Assembly: GCA_018222965.1 (NCBI GenBank)
Contig: JAAEZH010000003.1
Location: 1 to 64,000 of the forward strand
Length of the DNA stretch: 64,000 nt
Source: Bacteroidota bacterium
GTDB taxonomy: Bacteria > Bacteroidota > Bacteroidia > Chitinophagales > Saprospiraceae
Reading direction: 5' to 3'
Below, in pieces: positions 17,697 to 26,988 of this stretch. Within the stretch, counting starts at the first letter, position 1, and every line of letters starts with the position of its first letter. The notes beneath the pieces are model-generated. The model had not been told where the DNA came from. It did not search any database and saw nothing but the letters and a program-made list of their open reading frames with translations. The position numbers and the translations under genes are program-made.

Positions 17697-17734
17697 TAAG
17701 GAAACATTAGCCGGATTTTGCTGTTGGGTTTTTA

Positions 17735-19180
17735 ATGAAGATTCTACTCACCGGTGCTACCGGATATATTGGAAAACGCATATTACCTGTTCTTCTGGAA
17801 GAAGGACATGAGGTCATCTGTTGCGTGCGAAACAAAGACCGCTTTGAATGGAAATCAGACTTTGAAGGGCGTGTAAGCCTTTTTAAGGTAGATTTCATGG
17901 AGTCGCCCGACCTGGAAAATGCTCCCCTGGATTTTGATGTAGCTTACTACCTGATCCATTCGCTGACAAGCAGCATTGGAGGATTTGAAGATATGGAAGC
18001 AACTACCGCTAAGCATTTTCTGGAATTTGTAGAAGCCTCTTCCGCACGCCAGATCATCTACATGAGTGGTATCGTAAACAGTGAAGACCTGTCTGTGCAT
18101 CTCCGTTCGCGAAAGCGGGTGGAAGAAATTCTGGCAAATGGAACTGTTCCTGCAACGACCCTGCGAGCAGGGATTATTGTGGGGTCCGGCAGCGCTTCCT
18201 TTGAGATTATCCGTGATTTAGTGGAAAAACTACCTGTAATGGTAGCGCCCCGTTGGTTGAATAGTAAATGTCAGCCGGTGGCTATAAGAGATGTGATTAC
18301 AGCTTTGATTGGTGTAATCGATCATCCGGATTGTATCGGACAAGCTTTCGATATTGGTTGTGGTCCGATAAAAACCTACCGGGAAATGTTGGTGGAATAT
18401 GCGGAGGTGCGCAAACTCAATCGCTGGATCAGAACAATTCCGGTGATGACTCCCCGACTTTCCTCTTACTGGCTTTTCTTCATCACATCAACCTCCTACC
18501 CACTTGCTGTTAATCTGGTGGATAGCATGAAATACGACGTGATCTGCGCCGACAACCGATTGGGAGAAATGCTTGACATCGACTGGATACCGTATAAAGA
18601 AGCGGTTGAACTCGCTTTCGCGAAAATCAGACAAAACATGGTGGTCTCCAGTTGGAAAGACAGTCTGGTCTCCAGCAGTTCCCTGCCGAGCCTTACAGAA
18701 TATGTGGAGGTACCTAAATTTGGATGTTTCTTTGACCGTAAAGAGCGGGAGTTGGAACCTGGAACTGAAGAACAGGTGCTGGCTAATATTTGGGCGATCG
18801 GCGGCGACCGGGGTTGGTACTATGGCAATTGGATGTGGAAATTGCGAGGGTATCTGGACAAGCTGGCCGGCGGGGTAGGCCTGCGCCGGGGAAGAACCGA
18901 TCCGGTCGAAATCCATGCAGGTGATTCACTGGATTTTTGGCGGGTCCTGGCAGCTGATAAAAAAGCGCAACGATTGTTGCTTTATGCCGAGATGAAATTG
19001 CCCGGAGATGCCTGGCTGGAATTTAGTATTGAAAAGAAAAACGGCAAATCCATCCTGAAGCAGGTGGCAACCTTTAGACCCGACGGATTGTTAGGTCGTT
19101 TGTACTGGTTTAGTGTGTTGCCCTTCCATCTATTTGTCTTTAATGGCATGATCTCTCGGATCAAGAGGTTTCGAGGATAG
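17735..19180 (+). CDS. NAD(P)-binding SDR-family protein with C-terminal DUF2867
   Basis: A 481-residue protein. Residues 1-~300 form an atypical short-chain dehydrogenase/NmrA-like Rossmann domain (LLTGATGYIGKRILP; YLIHSLTSS; HLRSRKRVEEIL). Residues ~310-480 match the DUF2867 extension found in YbjT-like proteins, with WYYGNWMWKLRGYLDKLAGG and the closing LPFHLFVFNGMI. Substrate and role are unknown; relatives bind NADP(H). The gene follows paaZ after 38 bases and may be co-transcribed, but no pathway link is evident. Confidence 0.82.
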   Translation: MKILLTGATGYIGKRILPVLLEEGHEVICCVRNKDRFEWKSDFEGRVSLFKVDFMESPDLENAPLDFDVAYYLIHSLTSSIGGFEDMEATTAKHFLEFVEASSARQIIYMSGIVNSEDLSVHLRSRKRVEEILANGTVPATTLRAGIIVGSGSASFEIIRDLVEKLPVMVAPRWLNSKCQPVAIRDVITALIGVIDHPDCIGQAFDIGCGPIKTYREMLVEYAEVRKLNRWIRTIPVMTPRLSSYWLFFITSTSYPLAVNLVDSMKYDVICADNRLGEMLDIDWIPYKEAVELAFAKIRQNMVVSSWKDSLVSSSSLPSLTEYVEVPKFGCFFDRKERELEPGTEEQVLANIWAIGGDRGWYYGNWMWKLRGYLDKLAGGVGLRRGRTDPVEIHAGDSLDFWRVLAADKKAQRLLLYAEMKLPGDAWLEFSIEKKNGKSILKQVATFRPDGLLGRLYWFSVLPFHLFVFNGMISRIKRFRG

Positions 19181-19275
19181 GGAAGATTTGGCAATGCGCC
19201 CGTTTTTTAGGAAATTTGCACTCCGTTTTGAGTGTGTGCACGCTCATTTTGTATTCCAAATAAAACCTACCCGGC

Positions 19276-20046
19276 ATGGACAAAAGGCAGCTTGGTTCTG
19301 TAGAAACCAGCCATAATAATGGCATTGCTACCATTGAATTTTTTCACCCTTCCCACAATTCGCTTCCCGGCCGCTTGCTGGCCGAATTGGCAGCAGCTAT
19401 TACCGCTGCCGGAGAAGATGACTCTGTTACCCTGATCCTTCTGAAAAGCGCCGGTGACCGCACCTTTTGTGCAGGCGCAAGCTTCGACGAACTCATTGCC
19501 ATTGAAGATCTCGACAAAGGGAAAACCTTTTTCCTCGGATTTGCCAATGTGATCAATGCCATCCGTAAGTGCCCAAAATTTGTGGTGGGCCGCGTACAGG
19601 GTAAATGTGTAGGCGGGGGCGTTGGCCTTGCTTCAGCAGTAGATTTCTGCGTGGCTACCAAATACGCATCCATAAAACTGAGCGAACTGGCCATCGGTAT
19701 CGGACCCTTCGTCGTTGGTCCGGCTGTCGAGCGAAAAGTAGGACGCTCAGCCATGAGCCAACTGGCTATTAACGCCACTGCCTGGAAAACGGCCCAATGG
19801 GCTGCTGAGAAAGGGCTGTTTGCCGAAGTTTTTGAAAGTGCAGAAGAAATGGACAAATGGCTGGACGAGTTTCTAACCAAAACAGCCGGTATGAACCCGG
19901 AAGCTATGGCAGCACTCAAAGCCAATTTCTGGGATGGTACAGACCACTGGGATGAATTACTCGATGCCCGTGCGGCCATGAGCGGCAAACTGGTACTCTC
20001 GGATTATACCAAAAAAGCCATTGCCCGTTTTAAGGAGAAAGCATAG
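19276..20046 (+). CDS. Enoyl-CoA hydratase/isomerase family protein
   Basis: Crotonase-fold protein of 256 residues: oxyanion-hole segments FCAGASFDEL (~residues 68-77) and GKCVGGGVGLASAVDFCVA (~112-130), then ASIKLSELAIGIGPFVVGPAVERKVG. In phenylacetate operons such genes are PaaF (hydratase) or PaaG (ring isomerase). The usual second catalytic Glu after LPELNIG-like segments is not obvious here, where the sequence reads ELAIGIGPF, so the exact reaction is left open. The 3' end is 21 bases from the E1 gene. Confidence 0.82.
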   Translation: MDKRQLGSVETSHNNGIATIEFFHPSHNSLPGRLLAELAAAITAAGEDDSVTLILLKSAGDRTFCAGASFDELIAIEDLDKGKTFFLGFANVINAIRKCPKFVVGRVQGKCVGGGVGLASAVDFCVATKYASIKLSELAIGIGPFVVGPAVERKVGRSAMSQLAINATAWKTAQWAAEKGLFAEVFESAEEMDKWLDEFLTKTAGMNPEAMAALKANFWDGTDHWDELLDARAAMSGKLVLSDYTKKAIARFKEKA

Positions 20047-20067
20047 ACCCTGTCAAAAAGAAATAAT

Positions 20068-22140
20068 ATGATCGCCGAAAAAGTGAAGATTCCGGAAGAG
20101 GTTTTGTTGAAAGGCTTTCGCCTAATGGCAACGGCCAAGTCTATGACGGATATCTATGAGGAGAATTTTAAAGAAGTCTCCAAATATGTGCATGCTACTT
20201 CCAGAGGACACGAAGCCATCCAACTGGCTGTCGGACTGCAATTGAAGCCGCAGGATTGGGTGGCTCCTTACTATCGCGACGACTCCCTCTTGCTGGCTAT
20301 TGGAATGGAACCTTATGATTTGATGCTTCAGCTGATGGCGAAGCGCGATGATCCTTTTTCCGGCGGACGATCCTACTATTCACACCCCAGTTTACGTGAT
20401 GACGATAAGCCAAAAATTCCGCATCAATCTTCAGCTACCGGTATGCAGGCGATCCCTACAACCGGGGTTGCAATGGGGGTGCAATACAAAGAAAAGCTGG
20501 GTATTGGAGAGGATTATGGCGATGAAAAACCCGTTGTGGTTTGTTCGCTTGGTGATGCCTCCGTTACAGAAGGCGAAGTAGCAGAAGCCATGCAGATGGC
20601 AGCGCTCAAGCAGTTTCCGATCATTTTTTTGGTACAGGATAACGGCTGGGACATTTCCGCAAATGCAGAAGAAACCCGGGCCCAGGATGCGGCAGAATAT
20701 GCTAAAGGTTTTCACGGTATTGAGGTGCGCAGCTTTGAGGGCAATGATTTTCCGTCTTGTTATTCCGAGTTGGAGGAAGTCATCGGACTGGTACGCAAAG
20801 AGCGTCGACCCTTTCTCGTGCATGCGCGTGTGCCCTTGCTGAACCACCACACTTCCGGGGTTCGAAAAGAGTGGTACCGGGATGATCTCGAAGAACACGA
20901 AACACGGGATCCATATCCGATTTTCCGGACCTGGCTGAAAGATCAGGGCATTGGAGAGCGGAAGCTGAAGAAAATAGAAAAAGAAGCCCGGGCAAAAGTG
21001 GAAGAAGACTTCCAGCGTGCCCGGCAAGCAGAAGACCCTCGTCCGGAAGATTTGTTTTTGCACGATTTTGCACCAACACCGATCACTGAAGAGGCGGGCG
21101 AACGTTCGCCGAAAGGCGCAGAACCTACTGTAATGGTAGACAGTGCTTTGTTTGCGGTGGAGGAACTGATGCGCAAACACCCTGAATGTCTCCTTTACGG
21201 ACAGGATGTTGGCGGTCGATTGGGAGGTGTGTTTCGGGAAGCAGCTACTCTGGCCCAGAAATTTGGCGACGACCGGGTATTTAACACACCAATCCAGGAA
21301 GCTTTCATCGTAGGAAGTACCGTGGGAATGTCGGCTGTAGGCTTGAAGCCCATTGTTGAGGTACAATTTGCCGATTACATCTGGCCGGGCCTCAATCAGT
21401 TGTTTACCGAAGTTAGTCGCTCCTGCTATTTGTCGAATGGAAAATTCCCGGTGAGTATGATTCTTCGGGTTCCGATCGGGGCATACGGGAGTGGCGGACC
21501 ATACCACAGCTCCAGTGTAGAGTCGGTGGTAACCAATATTCGCGGCATAAAAATCGCTTACCCAAGCAATGGCGCCGATCTGAAAGGCCTCATGAAATCA
21601 GCCTATTACGATCCAAATCCGGTCGTCATGTTTGAGCATAAGGGACTGTACTGGTCCAAAGTGCCCGGCACGGAATCGGCACGCACCATTATGCCCGATG
21701 AGGATTATGTTGTGCCTTTCGGCGAAGGGCGGATCATTCAGGAGGCAGCTGCCGACAAAGTAGAAAACGGGGAAAGTTTGCTGGTAGTTTCTTACGGTAT
21801 GGGGGTTCACTGGGCATTCAAAGCGGCTAAAGAGCATGAAGGCCGGGTAGAAGTTCTGGACTTGCGGACCCTTTATCCGCTTGATGAAGATTTGATTTAC
21901 GAGCGGGCTAAAGAGCACGGCCGGGTTTTGGTTGTGACTGAAGAGCCTTCCAATAATTCGTTTGCCCAAAGCATTGCAGCCCGGGTACAGGAAAACTGTT
22001 TTGAATACCTGGATGCACCGGTACGAACAATAGGTTCGGAAAACATGCCTGCCATTCCCTTAAATTCAACGTTGGAAAAAACCATTATTCCTTCTGCTGA
22101 AAAAGTGAGCGCGGCCATCGGGGCATTGTTGGATTATTAG
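20068..22140 (+). CDS. 2-oxoacid dehydrogenase E1, fused alpha and beta subunits
   Basis: A thiamine-diphosphate enzyme of 690 residues. The alpha part (~1-340) has the TPP motif GDASVTEGEVAEAM...QDNGWDIS and YYRDDSLLLAIGM. The beta part (~355-690) has YGQDVGGRLGGVFREA, FNTPIQEAFIVG and VQFADYIWPGLNQ. This is the branched-chain 2-oxoacid (2-oxoisovalerate) dehydrogenase type, common in Bacteroidota as a single fused chain. It decarboxylates 2-oxoacids and loads the acyl group on E2 lipoate; E2 and E3 are not in the window. Confidence 0.88.
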   Translation: MIAEKVKIPEEVLLKGFRLMATAKSMTDIYEENFKEVSKYVHATSRGHEAIQLAVGLQLKPQDWVAPYYRDDSLLLAIGMEPYDLMLQLMAKRDDPFSGGRSYYSHPSLRDDDKPKIPHQSSATGMQAIPTTGVAMGVQYKEKLGIGEDYGDEKPVVVCSLGDASVTEGEVAEAMQMAALKQFPIIFLVQDNGWDISANAEETRAQDAAEYAKGFHGIEVRSFEGNDFPSCYSELEEVIGLVRKERRPFLVHARVPLLNHHTSGVRKEWYRDDLEEHETRDPYPIFRTWLKDQGIGERKLKKIEKEARAKVEEDFQRARQAEDPRPEDLFLHDFAPTPITEEAGERSPKGAEPTVMVDSALFAVEELMRKHPECLLYGQDVGGRLGGVFREAATLAQKFGDDRVFNTPIQEAFIVGSTVGMSAVGLKPIVEVQFADYIWPGLNQLFTEVSRSCYLSNGKFPVSMILRVPIGAYGSGGPYHSSSVESVVTNIRGIKIAYPSNGADLKGLMKSAYYDPNPVVMFEHKGLYWSKVPGTESARTIMPDEDYVVPFGEGRIIQEAAADKVENGESLLVVSYGMGVHWAFKAAKEHEGRVEVLDLRTLYPLDEDLIYERAKEHGRVLVVTEEPSNNSFAQSIAARVQENCFEYLDAPVRTIGSENMPAIPLNSTLEKTIIPSAEKVSAAIGALLDY

Positions 22141-22176
22141 TTGAGCGTTTAGAGGAAAAATAAATGGCATTAGGTA

Positions 22177-22208
22177 TTGTGAATATTCACAGAAAGAATA
22201 TATCTTTG
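22177..22208 (+). promoter_or_regulatory. Promoter of rpmE (Bacteroidota type)
   Basis: TTG at 22177-22179 and TATCTTTG at 22201-22208 with a 21-base spacer fit the -33/-7 pattern of the phylum's primary sigma factor. The start codon at 22240 follows 32 bases later. Confidence 0.65.
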
Positions 22209-22239
22209 CACTCCATTAGAAAGAAAAGAGCGAAAAGTC

Positions 22240-22524
22240 ATGAAAAACGACATTCATCCAGATAATTATCGCACCGTAGTATTCAAGGATTTCTCCTCAG
22301 ATGAGTCTTGGTTGTCCCGTTCCTGTGCTCCTTCCAAGGACACAATCAAGTGGGAAGACGGCAACGAATACCCATTGGTGAAGCTGGAGATCTCCAATAC
22401 ATCTCACCCGTTCTTTACCGGTAAGATGAAGTTTGTTGATACAGCGGGACGGATCGACAAGTTTAACAAGAAATTTGCCAAGTCGAAATTTGCCAAGAAG
22501 GAAGAGGAAAGCGAAAACGACTAA
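22240..22524 (+). CDS. rpmE: 50S ribosomal protein L31, type B
   Basis: A 94-residue ribosomal protein ([20 protein letters not shown] at the start; [21 protein letters not shown] in the core). It lacks the Cys pair of the zinc-binding type A form, so it is the type B (RpmE2-like) version. An acidic C-terminal tail (KKEEESEND) is longer than usual. It has its own promoter and terminator. Confidence 0.95.
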   Translation: MKNDIHPDNYRTVVFKDFSSDESWLSRSCAPSKDTIKWEDGNEYPLVKLEISNTSHPFFTGKMKFVDTAGRIDKFNKKFAKSKFAKKEEESEND

Positions 22525-22563
22525 TTCCCTTTTGCAAGTCGGTTTGGTGCGAAACGCACAAAG

Positions 22564-22594
22564 AAGTCTCAGCCAACAGGGTTGGGACTTTTTT
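22564..22594 (+). terminator. Terminator of rpmE
   Basis: An 11-bp stem with two G-T pairs (AAGTCTCAGCC / GGTTGGGACTT) followed by a run of six T. It lies 40 bases past the stop and 22 before the next gene. Confidence 0.82.
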
Positions 22595-22615
22595 CGTAAT
22601 ATTGCTTAGCCCGAT

Positions 22616-23830
22616 ATGAGGAACCTAATTCTATTCGACAGCGACATTCGCGATCGCCTTTTGCCACTTACCTATACCCGCCCGGTATGCGAACTGCGGG
22701 TAGGAATACTCTCCATTCGTGAAAAATGGGAGAAACACCTTGGTGGTAAAGCTTCTTATATAACCCAGGACTACCTCAACGAAAAGTATCCAATCAATAT
22801 ATCCTCCGACAATTATGTCATCAATGGCAGTTTGCTGCCAACCGATGATATTCTGCGTCTGGTGAAGGATTTGAAGCCTTCCGTTGCCTTATTGCACGGA
22901 GAGAGTGAAGACCTGATCGCAGCTCGTCTGACTCAGGATCAATTCACCCGCCTGATCGAAAACAACGACCCGGATGATATCTCCGGTTTGAAGATCGATA
23001 AGTTTCCGCCCCGTTTGGTCGATTCCCTGACCAAGATTTTTACCTATAACGGATCTGAGATTGAGTCGGATTTTAATCTGCTGACCCGGGGTCGTACTTC
23101 TGCCCCATTATCAGCTACCAACACCCTGATCGGTGATGGTCCTGTTTTTTTGGAAGAAGGTGCCTGGGTAGAAGGGGCTACACTTAATGCGCAAAACGGT
23201 CCGATTTACATCGGAAAAAATGCGACTGTCATGGAAGGCAGTATGTTGCGCGGACCAATAGCCGTATGCGATAATGCGACTATTAAAATGGGGGCAAAGA
23301 TCTACGGAGAAACGACCATTGGTCCCTGGTCAAAAGCTGGTGGCGAAATTGGTAACTCTGTCCTTTACGCCTACTCCAACAAAGGCCACGACGGTTATCT
23401 GGGCAATTCTGTGATCGGAGAATGGTGCAATATTGGTGCAGACACCAACGTGTCAAATCTCAAGAACAACTATACCGAAGTGCGGCTTTGGGACTACCCA
23501 AGCCAGCGTTTCCAGCCTACTGGAGAACAATTCTGCGGATTGATCATGGGGGATCATTCCAAATGCGGAATAAATACCATGTTTAATACGGGCACCGTAG
23601 TTGGGGTAAGTGCTAATATTTTCGGCGATGGTTATCCCCGAAACTTTATTCCATCCTTTGCCTGGGGAGGAGCCTCCGGCTTCTCGACCTACGACCTCGA
23701 AAAGGCCTATGACACTGCTGAAAAAGTGATGGCTCGTCGGAGTCAGAATCTGAGTCATGCAGAAAGGCTGATCCTGATGCGTGTATTCGAGGATTCTGCT
23801 GTTCACCGTCGTTGGGAACCCAAGAAGTAA
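22616..23830 (+). CDS. GlmU-family sugar-nucleotidyltransferase-like protein
   Basis: A 404-residue protein with a degenerate N-terminal nucleotidyltransferase-like part (MRNLILFDSDIRDRLLPLTY) and a left-handed beta-helix (~residues 150-350) of hexapeptide repeats (GDGPVFLEEGAWVEGATL; GAKIYGETTIGPWSKAGGEI). This is the Bacteroidota GlmU family protein, distinct from true GlmU. It lacks the classic pyrophosphorylase GxGTRM motif, so only acetyl- or acyltransferase or nucleotide-sugar functions can be guessed. Confidence 0.85.
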   Translation: MRNLILFDSDIRDRLLPLTYTRPVCELRVGILSIREKWEKHLGGKASYITQDYLNEKYPINISSDNYVINGSLLPTDDILRLVKDLKPSVALLHGESEDLIAARLTQDQFTRLIENNDPDDISGLKIDKFPPRLVDSLTKIFTYNGSEIESDFNLLTRGRTSAPLSATNTLIGDGPVFLEEGAWVEGATLNAQNGPIYIGKNATVMEGSMLRGPIAVCDNATIKMGAKIYGETTIGPWSKAGGEIGNSVLYAYSNKGHDGYLGNSVIGEWCNIGADTNVSNLKNNYTEVRLWDYPSQRFQPTGEQFCGLIMGDHSKCGINTMFNTGTVVGVSANIFGDGYPRNFIPSFAWGGASGFSTYDLEKAYDTAEKVMARRSQNLSHAERLILMRVFEDSAVHRRWEPKK

Positions 23831-23832
23831 TC

Positions 23833-24510
23833 ATGGAACAGCCCCGCTGGAAAAAATGGCTTTCCTGGTTATTTGAGTGGCACATCGAAAGTGCCCCCAG
23901 TCCGATAAACCCACATTTATATGTCAGTTTGAAAAGAGGGAGGTACCAACTTTCCACCGCTCATGCTGTTTATTCCTATGGAGATTTGTACGACAATTTC
24001 CGCCGGGCCTTTAAAGGGGTAGATCTCGACAGGCTTTCCGGAAAAAAGGTGCTTTTGCTGGGCTTTGGCCTGGGCAGTGTGCCGTATATGTTGGAAACGG
24101 TCTTTGAACGGCACTTCCGATACACAGCAGTAGAAATCGATGAGTCGGTTATTGACCTGGCCAGCCGATATGTGCTTCCTCAAATGGAGTCGACCATTGA
24201 GCTGATCCAGGCAGATGCCTTCGCTTACATGCTGCAACAGAGCGACACCTACGATCTGATTGCTATGGATGTATTTCTGGATGATACTGTTCCGGAATCA
24301 TTCGAAAGCGATGCATTTCTGGAAGCACTAAATAGAGCTCTAAAACCCGATGGGTTGTTGATTTATAACCGACTGGCTCAAACCCAAACAGATAAAGAGT
24401 CTACCCGTAATTTTTACAAGGATCGATTTAAAAAACATTTCCCGAAAGGGGATTATCTGGATGTAAAAGGAAACTGGATGTTGATTAATCGGTCTGACTA
24501 TCGGCTTTAA
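23833..24510 (+). CDS. Spermidine-synthase-like methyltransferase-fold protein
   Basis: A 225-residue Rossmann-fold protein: VLLLGFGLGSVPYML is the nucleotide-binding glycine loop, followed by YTAVEIDESVIDLASRYV and LIQADAFAYM, then LIAMDVFLDDTVPESF in the position of the spermidine synthase active-site loop. It is likely a SpeE-like/SAM-binding protein without a certain substrate. The ATG at 23833 is preferred; a longer start at 23812 would overlap the previous gene. The two genes are probably translated together. Confidence 0.78.
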   Translation: MEQPRWKKWLSWLFEWHIESAPSPINPHLYVSLKRGRYQLSTAHAVYSYGDLYDNFRRAFKGVDLDRLSGKKVLLLGFGLGSVPYMLETVFERHFRYTAVEIDESVIDLASRYVLPQMESTIELIQADAFAYMLQQSDTYDLIAMDVFLDDTVPESFESDAFLEALNRALKPDGLLIYNRLAQTQTDKESTRNFYKDRFKKHFPKGDYLDVKGNWMLINRSDYRL

Positions 24511-24549
24511 GCCACGATTTATTAATTTTGCACCACAAATACGCAACCT

Positions 24550-25152
24550 ATGTTTACGATTAACATATACCTCCGATTCACTTTGATCGCACTCACCATT
24601 GGAGGCGGAGTCGCTCTGGCAGCTGCTTATGGTTTTTGGTACGCTTTTCCACTCTTTTTGATAGGCCTGGTTTTGCTGGTAGGATACCTGCTTTTGGGTA
24701 CGATTGGCTCTGCAGCTCAATTGATGCAAACCGGTGATCTGGATGTTACTGAAAAGCGACTGAACATGACCCTGACCCCGCGCTTGCTCTATGCAACCAA
24801 CCGGGCTTATTTCTATATGCTTAAAGGAAGTATAGCTCAATACCGCGGCGAAAATGACCAGGCAGAAACCTACCTGACCAAAGCACAGGAGATTAAAGTT
24901 CCGACCGATAATGAAGGAGCTATGATCCAACTGCAATTGGCCAATATTGCTGCACAAAAGAACAAATGGAATCAGGCGAAACTGTATCTGCGGGCTGCCA
25001 AACAAATGAAGGTAACAGAACCAAACATCAAGGAGCAGATCAAGAATTTTGAAAAAGCCCTGACCAATCGCGGACAGGCACGTGTAGCCATGCAATCCGG
25101 CCGTCGTGGCCAGAATCCGGGTGGTAAACGTCGTCGCCCGAAAATGAGATAA
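24550..25152 (+). CDS. Membrane-anchored tetratricopeptide protein
   Basis: A 200-residue protein with two N-terminal transmembrane helices (residues ~8-30 and 33-53), two to three TPR-like helix pairs (residues ~80-165; AYFYMLKGSIAQYRGENDQA), and a highly basic tail (RRGQNPGGKRRRPKMR). A -7-like box, TAATTTTG, lies at 24523-24530. Function unknown; probably a cytoplasm-facing scaffold. It ends at the exact base before the convergent lnt stop. Confidence 0.75.
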   Translation: MFTINIYLRFTLIALTIGGGVALAAAYGFWYAFPLFLIGLVLLVGYLLLGTIGSAAQLMQTGDLDVTEKRLNMTLTPRLLYATNRAYFYMLKGSIAQYRGENDQAETYLTKAQEIKVPTDNEGAMIQLQLANIAAQKNKWNQAKLYLRAAKQMKVTEPNIKEQIKNFEKALTNRGQARVAMQSGRRGQNPGGKRRRPKMR

Positions 25153-26955
25153 TTATTCCTTACTCTTTTCAGGAGTTAATTGCCTGACCAGGCTATTCAA
25201 AAGGAATAAGGCTGTCAGGAATAAAGAAATCCGTCCGATCAGGTCACCGTGTCTCAGGTAGAAGGTGGCCTCATCGGAAGGATAAATCGTTCCGGCAACA
25301 GCCGCTTCCTCTCCATACTTCGTTTCATTAAAGATATCTCCTCTGGCATTGATAAAGCCCGATATGCCTGTATTGGCTGAGCGGGCGATTGGTCGTCTTG
25401 TTTCAATAGCACGCAAAGAAGCAAATTTGAGGTGTTGCTTGTGACCGGCGGTGTTGTCCCACCAACCGTCATTGGTCATGATGAAGGTCATATTGGCTTT
25501 GCCTGCCCGCACATAACCGCCATAATATTCTCCGTAAATGGATTCGTAACAGATGGCCGGGCCTACAACAAGCTGGCCATTTTCTGATTCAAATGCACTG
25601 CGTTTTTCCTGTGCGCCATATCCGGCCATGCTTCCTTCCAGCTTGTCTACCAGTGGCTTAAGGAAGAAAAACAGTTTACGGTAGGGGAGGAATTCGGCTC
25701 CGGGCACCAGTTTGGATTTTTTGTAAACGGGTACTTCCTCCTGGCCTGCTGTAAATTGAACCGCCGCATTGATCATTTCAAAACGGAAGATGTTTCCATT
25801 GCCTCTGTCTCTTTCCCGCACAGCTCCGGTGAGGGGCTCTCCTTCTTCAAACACGTGGTAAACGGTCAGCCCGCTGATGAGTTTTAGTCCGGGCCGGGCA
25901 TCGGTAAAATCCTTTAATTGCCGCGTTAGTGGTTCAGTGCCGAGCTGGCGATCCTGAATGGCCCCAAAGCTGGTCTCCGGAAATACCAGGTATTCTGTTT
26001 TATCGCTAAGGGCTTTCGCCGAAAGGCTTAAAAAATGATCGAGCTGCTCCTGCTCCGGAATATCGAATTTCTGATAATGCGGCTCATAATTGGGTTGCAC
26101 CACCACTACTTCCACTCCTTCTCCCTGCTCCGGATCGAAGCGAGAATACTGAATCAGTGAAAGGACGACCGGGACAACAATTAGCCCGCCGAAACGCAGC
26201 AGGCTGGGCAGTACCGACAAACGCCCTTCTTTTTTTCGTTTCCACAGGAATTGAAAGAGCAATAAATTGGCCAGTAAGATCCAAAGGCTTCCGCCGAATA
26301 CACCGGTGAAGGAGTACCATTGGACCCAGGATGGATATTCTGCGAAAGCATTTCCAAGCGTAAGCCAGGGCCAGCTAATTTCCCAGCGAAGGTGTAAATA
26401 TTCAAAAGAAAGCCAGTAGGACAAAAAGATCAGAAAGCCAAAGCGAGGCATCCGTTTTAGGGTCCAGGACGTCAGAAGGAGCGGCACGCACATGAAAAGT
26501 GCGTTGACGAAAATGGCGAAGATGCCAGCTACGAAGGCTGTATTGGCTACCCAGAAAGTGGTGAGGATGTTCCAGGTCACAAAGAAGTGGTAGCCGTATT
26601 TAAACAGTCTTCGGCGGGGTTTTTCAATATCGGTTGCTTCCAGAATTTCCCGGGAGAGCCAAAAAAGCGGCACAAAGCCCAGAAACATCAGAGGCGTAAA
26701 GGGAAGTGGAGGAAATCCCAGTGAAAGCAAAGCGGCACCACTCGTGGCCATAATAAACCAGCGAATGCCGCGGCGGTCGTTTAGCGTTTTGCGGGCAGTC
26801 CATAAAAAGATGCTACTCCATCCGGCCAGAAAAAGGCCCAGAGGCCAGTGCCCCCAGAGTTCTTCCTGTTGATGCAGATGAATCATCCAATAAGCGATGC
26901 CGGCGGTGATCAGCGTGAAACCGGCGGCCAGACTTAATCGTAAACGTTTATTCAA
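25153..26955 (-). CDS. lnt: Apolipoprotein N-acyltransferase
   Basis: Adds the third acyl chain to the N-terminal Cys of lipoproteins on the outer face of the inner membrane. The 600-residue protein has about seven transmembrane helices in the first ~250 residues, a periplasmic nitrilase-like domain (~270-560) and a final membrane helix. Catalytic triad candidates are the Glu of LVFPETSFG, the Lys of YKKSKLVPGAEFLP and the Cys of GPAICYESIYGE. It is longer than the ~510-residue E. coli enzyme. It lies 33 bases downstream of metG and is probably co-transcribed. Confidence 0.92.
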   Translation of the reverse strand: MNKRLRLSLAAGFTLITAGIAYWMIHLHQQEELWGHWPLGLFLAGWSSIFLWTARKTLNDRRGIRWFIMATSGAALLSLGFPPLPFTPLMFLGFVPLFWLSREILEATDIEKPRRRLFKYGYHFFVTWNILTTFWVANTAFVAGIFAIFVNALFMCVPLLLTSWTLKRMPRFGFLIFLSYWLSFEYLHLRWEISWPWLTLGNAFAEYPSWVQWYSFTGVFGGSLWILLANLLLFQFLWKRKKEGRLSVLPSLLRFGGLIVVPVVLSLIQYSRFDPEQGEGVEVVVVQPNYEPHYQKFDIPEQEQLDHFLSLSAKALSDKTEYLVFPETSFGAIQDRQLGTEPLTRQLKDFTDARPGLKLISGLTVYHVFEEGEPLTGAVRERDRGNGNIFRFEMINAAVQFTAGQEEVPVYKKSKLVPGAEFLPYRKLFFFLKPLVDKLEGSMAGYGAQEKRSAFESENGQLVVGPAICYESIYGEYYGGYVRAGKANMTFIMTNDGWWDNTAGHKQHLKFASLRAIETRRPIARSANTGISGFINARGDIFNETKYGEEAAVAGTIYPSDEATFYLRHGDLIGRISLFLTALFLLNSLVRQLTPEKSKE

Positions 26956-26988
26956 GTGTCTGGTTTTTTTTAGGTATTCAAGTTGATC

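Noticed and set aside
20431-21507. 358-codon minus-strand ORF inside the E1 dehydrogenase gene
   Set aside because: It is antisense to a gene with full family motifs, and its translation (many Cys, His, Phe runs) looks like non-coding shadow.
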